Assembly: GCA_964650405.1 (NCBI GenBank)
Contig: CAZYTO010000100.1
Location: forward strand, 1 to 17,807
Origin: CAZYTO01 sp964650405
Lineage (GTDB): Bacteria; Acidobacteriota; Thermoanaerobaculia; Gp7-AA8
Direction of reading: 5' to 3'
Length of the DNA stretch: 17,807 nt
The notes below the pieces were generated by a model. The model was not told the DNA's origin. It saw only the letters and a list, made by a program, of their open reading frames with translations, and did not search any database. Numbering within the stretch: position 1 is the first letter of the stretch; every line of letters begins with the position of its first letter. The translations under genes were made by a program, and so were the position numbers. Positions 7,778-14,547 of the stretch are shown here, piece after piece.

Positions 7778-8550
7778 CCGCTCCCATCGGCGTCTTCGAC
7801 TCCGGCGTCGGTGGGCTGACCGTCTTCCGGGAGATCGCGCGAGCGCTGCCGCGGCAGCCGCTCATCTACCTCGGCGATTCGGCCCGTGTGCCGTATGGGA
7901 CGAAGTCGGCGGAGACCGTGGCGCGGTATGCCCTTCAGGCCGCGCAGCATCTCCTCGATCGCGGAATCGGTATGCTCGTCGTAGCCTGCAACACGGCTAC
8001 GGCCGCGGCGCTGCCGGAGCTGAAGGCGCGGCTGCCCATCCCCGTCATCGGCGTCATCGAGCCGGGGGCGCAGGCCGCCGCCGCGGTCACGCGCGGGCGC
8101 GTCGGTGTCATCGCCACCGAAGGAACGGTGAGGTCGCGCGCCTACACGAAAGCCATTCACGCCATCGACGTCGGCATCGAAGTCGTCGAAGCGGCCGCAC
8201 CGCTCTTTGTCCCGCTCGCCGAGGAGGGCTGGGCCAACACCCACGTGGCGCGGGAGGTTGCGGAGATCTACCTCGAGCCGCTCATCGACGCCGGAATCGA
8301 CACGCTGGTCCTCGGCTGCACCCACTACCCGATCCTGCGCAACACCATCGAGCGCGTCACCGGCGGCGAGGTGGCGATCGTCGACAGCGCGGCGACCACC
8401 GCCGCCAGCGTCCTTGCGGCGCATCCGCCCCTGAAGGACGGGGAGGGCGTGCACACCTTCCTCGTCACAGACGCCGAGGAGCGCTTCCGAAGGATCGCCG
8501 CGGAGTTTCTCGCGCAGGAGATCGAACGGCTGGAAGTCGTGAATTTGTGA
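7702..8550 (+). CDS. murI: Glutamate racemase
   Basis: This cytosolic enzyme interconverts L- and D-glutamate for peptidoglycan synthesis by a two-cysteine mechanism. The hallmarks are present: GVFDSGVGGLTVF with the catalytic-site Asp-Ser, VACNTATA with the first catalytic Cys, ATEGTVRS, and LGCTHYPIL with the second Cys. From the GTG at 7702 the product has 282 residues. A GGGAG lies 11 nt upstream, which is rather far. A GTG at 7684 in the same frame is an alternative with no visible Shine-Dalgarno. Either way about 25-30 residues precede the normal racemase N-terminus (APIGVFDSG), and most are translated heptamer repeat (GTQDSS, ALGTQHSALA). No ATG is available nearer the domain. It stands alone between the regulator and a transposase remnant. 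Confidence 0.92.
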   Translation: MEDAKRPGTQDSSGGSALGTQHSALAAPIGVFDSGVGGLTVFREIARALPRQPLIYLGDSARVPYGTKSAETVARYALQAAQHLLDRGIGMLVVACNTATAAALPELKARLPIPVIGVIEPGAQAAAAVTRGRVGVIATEGTVRSRAYTKAIHAIDVGIEVVEAAAPLFVPLAEEGWANTHVAREVAEIYLEPLIDAGIDTLVLGCTHYPILRNTIERVTGGEVAIVDSAATTAASVLAAHPPLKDGEGVHTFLVTDAEERFRRIAAEFLAQEIERLEVVNL

Positions 8551-8551
8551 G

Positions 8552-8701
8552 GATACTGGGCGGTGGGGACACCTGCTCGGCGGCCGGTTCAAGGCCCTGC
8601 TGGTCGAGAGGGAGGTCTACCTCCAGCGGCTCCTCCGCTATGTCGTGCTCAATCCCGTGGCGGCGAACATGATGGCGGCGCGGCCCGAGGAGTACCGCTG
8701 A
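8552..8701 (+). pseudogene. Remnant of REP-associated (RAYT, Y1_Tnp) transposase
   Basis: The frame from about 8561 to the TGA at 8699-8701 reads RWGHLLGGRFKALLVERE and RLLRYVVLNPVAANM, followed by RPEEYR. This closely matches the segment after the HUH motif in RAYT-type transposases (pattern GHLFQGRFKAILVE...LNPVRAG). No start codon, no HUH motif and no catalytic Tyr-bearing region are present, and the sequence upstream is the end of murI, so this is a decayed fragment of about 46-50 codons. It starts within a few bases of the murI stop and ends 12 nt before the stop of the convergent phosphoesterase gene. Confidence 0.75.
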
Positions 8702-8712
8702 TCATGCGACTG

Positions 8713-11648
8713 CTAGTCGTCCAGGTCGCGCGGAACGGGAGCACTGACGACCTTCAGGGCCGCGGCATAGATCGCCTTTTGCGCGGCGCGATAGTCATGT
8801 GAGCCCAACTGGTGCGTTGTAGCGGCCTTCTCGTGCAGCCGGTCCGCAGCAAGGGAAAGCCGGCTGAGCGCGCCCAGCCGGTGACTGTCCCGATCGGGAG
8901 CCTCGGTGTCGAGGCGCTTGACCAGTGACCAGACCTTCCGGCCCTCGGCTGAGGGCTTGTAGGTTGCCGCTCGCGTGAAGCTGAGCGAGCCGGCCGTGAT
9001 TCCGTTGTACGCCGGCTGGAACAGGTCGCGGAGGTCCGTGGCGAGCAGGTCGCCGAGGTTGGATGGCGGCAGACCGAGAAGCAGCTCCTCCGTCTTGACG
9101 ATTGAGGCGGTGCTGTAGTGCTTCCTGCCGAGGTAGGCGGGCTTCGCGAATGGGCTTACCACGATGAGCGGCGTCCGATGCGGATGAATGTGATCCAGGG
9201 TGGATTGCGCGTCGTCGTAGGTGACGAAGATGGCGCTCCCCTGGTTCTTCGACGCGTCGTAGTAGGCCGGGCTGCTCATGATGTGCGACACGACCATGCC
9301 CAGCCCTACGTCGCCGTCGTTGACTTGTTGCGCGGAGGTCGGTGCGGTGACGTTCTTGGCCTGAGCGCCGCCGGTGTGATCGCTGGGCTGGTAGATGTAG
9401 ATAAAGGTGGGAAGCGTTCCGGCGGCGACCATGCGGTCGAAGTCCTTGATGAACTCGAGCGCGCGGCGCTGATCGGAGATGTTGAAGTTGTAGCCGGGAT
9501 AGTCGTGGTCGAGCCGTGCTTCGCCGCTAGAGTTGGTGGTACCGAGGATGGCCAGGATCGGCAGGTTGAGGAAGTAGCTCTGGCCGAGCCCGTGCGTCGG
9601 CGAATCGACGTCACCGGCATTGACGAGGGGATGGGCCGCGGTGGGGTATCCCGTCTTGCCGCTGGACGTGTCATTCATGAGCGGGGGCGTGCTGGTGCCG
9701 GTGTCGGTGCCGGCGATGCGGATCAACGCCCCGTAGTCCTTGAACGACACGCTGTGCCGCGCTGCGTTGTTGAAGATGTAGCCCGCTTCGGGATAGTCCT
9801 CCGGCTCGAAGTTCTTGTTGACCAGAACGCCGCGGCCGCCTTTGACCAGCAGGGTCTTCTCCGTGTAGTCCGTGGCCGTGCCCGATGCGCTGAATTGATG
9901 GCCGGCATCGCTCTCTTCAGCGTCCGAGTAGTAGTTGACCGCGGTGGCGAAGGTGTGGGCCAGGAGGCCGGTGTTGAGAGCGACCGGGGCGAACTGCGGA
10001 TCGGTGAACGTCGTTCCATCCGCGCGGACGAACGCCGAGGATGCGTACGGGCCGAACTGCGGATCGGTGCCGAGCATCGAATCGAACGTCTTGTTCTCGT
10101 GCAGGATGAAGAACACGTGCTTGATCCGGTCGGACGGCTGTCCGCCTGTGGGGACCACGCTCGTGTCGAGATTGGTTGCGATCGAATAGTTGTTCGCCGC
10201 CACGGCGGCTGCGTCGAACGTCGCGCTTCCGACGTCGACCTTCTGGACGCTGCCGAAGATGAAGTTCGAGTCGATGGTGGTGAGACCGGGAGCCGCCGAG
10301 CTGGAGGGAGGAGCGGCGCCCACGGCGTCCTCGCCGATGCCCTTGGCGTTGACGATGTAGAGCGTTCGTCCGTCGGCGCTCAGGGTCAGGGCGGCCGGAT
10401 ACCAGCCGGTCGGAATCCGTCCCAGAAGTCTCGGAGCCATCGGGCTGGTCGTGTCGAGAATGGCGACAGAGTTGATCGCCGCTTCCGCGACGTACAGCCG
10501 CGAGCCGTCCGGTGAGGCGACCAGGGCGTTGGGATAGGCGCCGTGAACCGCCGGCTGGGCGCCGCTTACCGGCAAGAGGGAGAGGTCGAACGTCTTCTCA
10601 GGCAAGGCGGCACCGGGAGCGCGGCGCCAGGGCGTTACGGTGAGGTCGATCAGCGAGAGGCTGTCGTCGTTGGCGCGCGCCACGTAGAGCACCCGTTCGA
10701 ACTTGTTCGCCACCAGGGCGGCCGCGGAGGGGTGGGTGTCGCCGATCTGCGAGAGCGAGTCCAGCTTCATGCCTTCGTACAGCGACTTCTGCAGGGATGC
10801 ATTCGCGCCGCTGCCGCCCGGCGTGTCGATGATGGAGACGGACGAGGTTCTGGGTGCCGTGCCCGCGGTGTCGGTCTGCGGAACGAAGTAGCCGGCGGGC
10901 TCGTTCGGCGAAGCCGGATCGATCGCGGTCAGAAGGCCGGAAGCGTCGTAGGTGGGCTTGGCGAACTTGTAGGCGGTGACGCCCCAATTGGTGACGAACA
11001 CCTGGGCGTTGTCGTCGCGGACGGCGACGTCGTACGGAAAGTATCCGACCGGGACCTGCTTGAGGATGGCCAGGCTGGCGGTGTCGATGACGGCGAGACT
11101 GTTGTCGCCGTTGCAGGCGACGTACAGGTACTTGCCGTCTTTGCTCAGCGCGGAGCCGGCGGGAAAGGTGATGGCCGCGCCGTTGGCCCGGTCGAACCCG
11201 GTCGGCGCGGCCGGCTTGTCGCCGGATGCGTTCGCGGTGTTGAGAACGGCGGCTGGTTTGTAGTTCGACACCCAGCCGGCGTTAGCGGGAAGCGACGGCG
11301 GGATGACGATGTGGGACGGAGTGGCGGCCGCGATCGTCCCGGTGGTGGAGATGGTGAATAGCTTGACGTCGCTGTCCGCGCCGCCCGACGCCCATACGGT
11401 GTAAGGGCCGTTTCCGGTGATCTGCAGCCCGATGAAGAAGCGTCCGACGGCGTTGATCTGCGAGACGATGGTCATGGTGGACGTGTCGATGACGGAAAGC
11501 GAGTAGCCGCCGCGGTTCACCGCGTTCCGGACCGAGACGAGATTGGCTTCGCGCTCGTCGTCGTTGCTCGTGACGAGGTTGATGTTCGAGGCGAGGACGA
11601 CGCCCCGCTCATCGCGACGGTTTCGCCGAACGACTATATCCCCATGCT
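8713..11648 (-). CDS. YncE-like beta-propeller/phosphoesterase fusion, 5'-truncated
   Basis: The frame runs from TAG (8713-8715) into the assembly gap, so the N-terminus is missing. A GTG at 11520 is only an internal codon: the codons before it read LVTSNDDEREANLVSVRN, as in the neighbouring copy. The first part is a YVTN/YncE-type beta-propeller with repeated blades (SKDGKYLYVACNGDNSLAVID, DGSRLYVAEAAINSVAILD, DGRTLYIVNAKG). From about 465 residues after 11520 it becomes a phosphoesterase-superfamily domain (HVFFILHENKTFDSMLG; later FVTYDDAQSTLDHIHPHRTP and VVSPFAKP), related to phospholipase C/acid phosphatase proteins. Such fusions are usually exported; the substrate is unknown. It is convergent with murI and the RAYT remnant. 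Confidence 0.85.
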
Positions 11649-11658
11649 NNNNNNNNNN
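11649..11658. other. Assembly gap (10 Ns)
   Basis: Ten consecutive Ns interrupt the phosphoesterase locus. A run of exactly ten is a common placeholder of unknown true length. The sequences on each side encode homologous protein segments, so what is missing may be the body of a second gene, or the join may be wrong. Confidence 0.98.
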
Positions 11659-12163
11659 TGAACAGCTTTACGTTATGGCTCGCTCCGCCGGCAGCCCACA
11701 ATATATAAGGACCGTTGCCGGTGACCTGGAGACCAACAAAATACGAACCGATAGCGTTGATCTGTGAAACCACGGTCATCGTTGCAGTATCGATGACCGA
11801 AAGTGCGTAGCCCCCCTTGTTGGTGGAATTCCGCACGGATGAGAGAGTCCCGTCACGTTCATCGTCGTTGCTCGTGACGAGATACTTGCCGTCCGGAGTC
11901 AGCCGCGCGCCGAGGGGGTTCGTGCCCACCTGCACGGTCGTGCCGGCCGGTTTGACGATGCGGCCGTTCGGCAGTACGCCGTAGTAATAGTTGCCGCCGA
12001 ACTGATTCGGCCCGGCGAACAGCTCGGCGCCGGCGTAGGTGCCCGTCTGGGAGGTACCGAACACGGGCGAGGCCACGGTTCCCCAGTTGCTGTTGCTGAT
12101 GTCGGCTGCCGTCGCGGACGTTGCCGCGGCGAGCACAACGAACGTGAACCAACGAAATCTCAT
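11659..12163 (-). CDS. Paralogous YncE-like/phosphoesterase protein, N-terminal part
   Basis: The ATG at 12163 has GGAGG 5 nt upstream and opens a clear signal peptide (MRFRWFTFVVLAAATSATA-AD). About 167 codons are present before the gap. The segment LVTSNDDERDGTLSSVRN through GGASHNVKLF aligns with the start of the neighbouring copy at 53 of 74 residues by hand count, so this is the N-terminus of the same family: an exported propeller protein, presumably followed by a phosphoesterase domain. An open frame through the Ns ending at 11609 is not real. The stretch next to the gap is visibly richer in A+T than the rest of the window. It may be a tandem paralogue or the 5' part of a variant of the same gene. 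Confidence 0.75.
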
Positions 12164-12488
12164 GAAAACCTCCAGTTCGGGATCGAATTCGTGCGTGAGC
12201 TTCAGGGAGCGATGACGAAGGGCTCGAGGCGGCCCTTGGCGAGGTCTTCGACGCCGGTGTGCCAACGAGAGGAAGCCGCTTCCACAACGGCCACGCTGAC
12301 TTCCTGACGGGCCTAAGCTAATCGGCCCCCGGCGACGACGGCAGGGCGGTCGCGTAAAGAGCGGGAGGATTCCCAGCGAAGCCATCCCCGCGGCGCGACC
12401 ATCCGGAATTTACGATGCCTTCACTCGCGGCGGATCGCCGGAGCAGCTCCCCGGTCGATAGTGTCCGTCGCGCGTAACGGAGGTGTGT
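12164..12488. other. Divergent intergenic region without a gene
   Basis: This 325-nt space separates two divergent genes for exported proteins and should hold both promoters. I see Shine-Dalgarno sequences at each edge (GGAGG before 12163 and GGAGG at 12479-12483) but no convincing -35/-10 pair, no strong hairpin and no heptamer array, unlike most other gaps in this window. Short open frames crossing it have no ribosome-binding site and look like chance GC-rich frames. Confidence 0.6.
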
Positions 12489-13139
12489 ATGAACCGGTCC
12501 ATGGCACTGGCGATCCTCGTTCTGGCGATTGCGTCCGCTGCATCGGCCCAATCGACTCCCACCCGCGTCGAGATCATCGGCAGCTACGTGAGGGTCAGCC
12601 CGCAGGCATCGAATTCATTCGCGGACATCAACTGGAACTACAAGCAGAAGTCGGGCAACGGCTTCGGCGCCGGCGTGAACTTCTATGTCCTGCAGCCGCT
12701 GTCCGTGGAGCTGGCATACGCGCGGATGAGCTCGGACGCCAGCCTCGTAGCCGGCGGCACGTCCGCGAGCCTCTCCCTGCGCTCGCTCCACCTGCGCCCC
12801 CTCACCGCGTCGGTGCAGTGGCATCCGATGGCCGGATCGATGTTCGACGTCTATGCCGGCGGCGGGGCGATGTACATGATGTTCGGTTCGCTGACCGACA
12901 CGCGCCTGGGCCAGATCGGCATCGACCGCGTCCAGTTCGACAACAGGTTCGGAGCCATGGCCAATGCCGGCATCGCCATCGGCTTCAGCCGCTCGCTGGC
13001 CTTCAACTTCGACGCGAAATACGCTCCGCTCAAGTCACCCTCACGCGCGCGTTTCACCAGTGACGGCAGCCAGAGCGAGCCGCTCGACATCAAGGTCAAC
13101 CCGTTGCTGCTGTCGGCGGGCGTGCGCTTTCGGTTCTAG
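12489..13139 (+). CDS. OmpW-like outer-membrane beta-barrel protein
   Basis: The ATG at 12489 is preceded by GGAGG with 5-nt spacing; a GTG two codons upstream (12483) is inside that Shine-Dalgarno region. The 216-residue product has a signal peptide cut near ASA-QSTP and then alternating strands ending in AGVRFRF, a terminal Phe as in outer-membrane barrels. The pattern of LTASVQWHP, DVYAGGGAMYMMF and DNRFGAMANAGIAIGFSRSLAFNFDAKY is close to OmpW-family proteins (small eight-stranded barrels with a hydrophobic channel). The substrate is not predictable. It stands alone, convergent with the fatty acid hydroxylase, with a hairpin between them. Confidence 0.75.
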   Translation: MNRSMALAILVLAIASAASAQSTPTRVEIIGSYVRVSPQASNSFADINWNYKQKSGNGFGAGVNFYVLQPLSVELAYARMSSDASLVAGGTSASLSLRSLHLRPLTASVQWHPMAGSMFDVYAGGGAMYMMFGSLTDTRLGQIGIDRVQFDNRFGAMANAGIAIGFSRSLAFNFDAKYAPLKSPSRARFTSDGSQSEPLDIKVNPLLLSAGVRFRF

Positions 13140-13170
13140 CTGGAACCATGGCTGGCGTGCCGGCTCCCGT

Positions 13171-13234
13171 GAAAAGGCTGGAAGCCTGAAAGGCTGGAAA
13201 GGAAGCCCGTGCTGCTCAGGCCTTTCAGCCTTTC
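13171..13234. terminator. Hairpin from inverted repeat, probable two-way terminator (locus 5)
   Basis: GAAAGGCTGGAAAGG (13188-13202) pairs with CCTTTCAGCCTTTC (13221-13234) with one bulged G and an 18-nt loop. The left side belongs to a longer repetitive run (from 13171) built of AAGGCTG/GAAGCCT-like units, so this resembles the heptamer loci. It lies midway between two convergent genes (stops at 13139 and 13282) and could end transcription from both sides; there are only short T stretches. Confidence 0.55.
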
Positions 13235-13281
13235 GTTACGCATCCTCCTGGCTTTAGGTGCAAGGCCCGCCGCCCGGGCGG

Positions 13282-14055
13282 CTAGCTCCGGCGCTCCGCC
13301 GGCGTGGCAGTAGCCCGGAACGCCTGCAGGGCCTGGGCGAGGAACCCGGTGGGATAGTCCGCGTCGACCAATCCGTATCCAACCGGCTTCTCCGGAGGGC
13401 GGTGTGCAGTGCCGAAGATCCAGTCCCAGAAGGCGAACTTCGTGGCGAAGTTGCCGCGGACGATCTCCGCCGAGTGGTGCCAGCGGTGCATCTCCGGGCC
13501 GTTGAGGACGTACTGCAGGCGGCCGCTGCGGACGTCGACGTTGGAGTGGATGTACATCCCCCACACGGCGTCGATCGTCACCTTGAAGTACCACACCGCT
13601 GCCGGCGCACCGAGGAGAGCGAGGGGGGCGAACTCGATGGTCTGGTTGACGAGGATCTCCAGGAAGTGCGAGCGGGTGCCGGAGAGCCAGTCCACGTCGG
13701 CAGTCGAGTGGTGCGCTTCATGGATGCGCCAGAGAAGCGGCGAGCGGTGCTGGAGGCGGTGGAACCAGTAGATGTAGAGGTCGTGCAGGAACAGGAAGAG
13801 CAGGCATTGCCCGGCGAGACTCCAGCCGGAGATGGCGCGGAAGGGCCCGCCCAGGGCGGCGGTGAAGGCCGTGATGGCCAGGCCGATGACGTTGCCGAGG
13901 ATCCAGTTCTGGAGGAGGGTGTAGCCGATGAGGTCCGTCCAGAAGCCGCGGCGAAGGAGGCGCTGGCGGGGGTCGTAGGGAAAGCTCCGCTCGAGCGCGA
14001 CCAGGAGCGCGCCGGCGGCGGCGATGACGGCGAGAGAGACGAGCGGCGCCGGCAT
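13282..14055 (-). CDS. Sterol desaturase/fatty acid hydroxylase family protein
   Basis: The product (257 residues from the ATG at 14055; a TTG at 14061 is an alternative) is an integral-membrane di-iron oxygenase of the fatty acid hydroxylase superfamily. Numbered from the TTG, the histidine clusters are HDLYIYWFHRLQH (93, 101, 105), HEAHH (114, 117, 118), IHSN (172) and EMHRWHH (192, 195, 196), spaced as the family requires. Hydrophobic helices lie at about 7-23, 43-70 and 82-100, with more after residue 140. The family hydroxylates or desaturates lipids such as sterols, fatty acids or carotenoids; the substrate cannot be told here. No clear Shine-Dalgarno is visible. A GC-rich hairpin lies just upstream. 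Confidence 0.88.
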   Translation of the reverse strand: MPAPLVSLAVIAAAGALLVALERSFPYDPRQRLLRRGFWTDLIGYTLLQNWILGNVIGLAITAFTAALGGPFRAISGWSLAGQCLLFLFLHDLYIYWFHRLQHRSPLLWRIHEAHHSTADVDWLSGTRSHFLEILVNQTIEFAPLALLGAPAAVWYFKVTIDAVWGMYIHSNVDVRSGRLQYVLNGPEMHRWHHSAEIVRGNFATKFAFWDWIFGTAHRPPEKPVGYGLVDADYPTGFLAQALQAFRATATPAERRS

Positions 14056-14099
14056 GCTCAAAGCGCGCGCCGGTGATCGCCGGGCGAGAACGCGTCATC

Positions 14100-14126
14100 C
14101 CGGCCGGCGACGCTGCCGCCGGCCGG
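14100..14126 (-). terminator. GC-rich hairpin after the small acidic gene
   Basis: Perfect 10-bp arms, CCGGCCGGCG (14100-14109) and CGCCGGCCGG (14117-14126), flank a 7-nt loop. On the minus strand it lies 35 nt past the stop of the small acidic protein gene and 45 nt before the hydroxylase start. It may end transcription of the small gene; there is no T-tract, so a U-rich intrinsic terminator is not shown. Confidence 0.45.
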
Positions 14127-14161
14127 TTGCGCAACGCGGTCTCTGTCGTAGCGAACGCGAA

Positions 14162-14293
14162 TCAGGAAGCCGGCTCCGCGCGCTCTTCGCCCGCTTCGTC
14201 TTCGCCGGGCTCGCCCTCGGTCTCGTCGTGCTCGAGCTCTTCGCCCATCGTCGGTTCGGAATCGTCGGCTGCGGTCTGGTATTCGTTTTCCAT
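14162..14293 (-). CDS. Small highly acidic protein (43 aa)
   Basis: The ATG at 14293 has GGAGG 7 nt upstream, one of the best ribosome-binding sites in the window. The 43 residues start MENEYQTAADDSEP and are dominated by Glu and Asp (about 40%), with a single Arg and no Lys; it has no hydrophobic segment. Longer frames through the same stretch (starts at 14350 and beyond) add residues lacking a ribosome-binding site. I do not recognise a family. It is probably disordered; an acidic chaperone-like, DNA-mimic or antitoxin-like role would be pure guesswork. It is flanked by a hairpin downstream and a divergent promoter region upstream. Confidence 0.55.
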   Translation of the reverse strand: MENEYQTAADDSEPTMGEELEHDETEGEPGEDEAGEERAEPAS

Positions 14294-14436
14294 GGCAGTT
14301 CCTCCGTCGCACGCAAGATGCAGCGGCGGAGGCGCATCGGCATCACGCACCGGGAAGAGAGGTTGTAAAGACTTCGCGGACTGGAGCGTGGGGAAGTGCC
14401 GCCGAAGCGTGTTGACGGAAGAAAAGAGTTCCGGCC

Positions 14437-14452
14437 GTTGCAGTCCTGCAAC
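14437..14452. promoter_or_regulatory. Dyad GTTGCAG-TC-CTGCAAC, possible operator
   Basis: A perfect 7-bp inverted repeat with a 2-bp centre lies in the divergent space between the small acidic gene (start 14293) and the signalling operon (start 14548). The centre is too short for an RNA hairpin loop, so a binding site for a dimeric regulator is the likelier reading. A TTGACG (14412-14417) lies nearby, but no matching -10 is evident. Confidence 0.35.
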
Positions 14453-14547
14453 ATTGCCGCGCTTTGCACACAGCCTTCACATCTTCTTCAACTGATTGTG
14501 TCGTGATCGCTCCGGCTCTGCCCTACAGTCGTGCGCCGGGGCTCATC

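Noticed and set aside
9118..10515. Plus-strand frame opposite the phosphoesterase gene
   Set aside because: Antisense of clear propeller and phosphoesterase motifs; low-complexity Gly/Val/Arg composition.
12312..12332. GGGCC...GGCCC hairpin as a terminator or operator
   Set aside because: Only 5 bp of stem with a 10-nt loop, which is expected by chance in GC-rich DNA.
11609..12385. Single minus-strand gene running through the Ns
   Set aside because: The last 12 codons left of the gap are in a different frame from the homologous copy; the real reading is two partial genes meeting at the gap.
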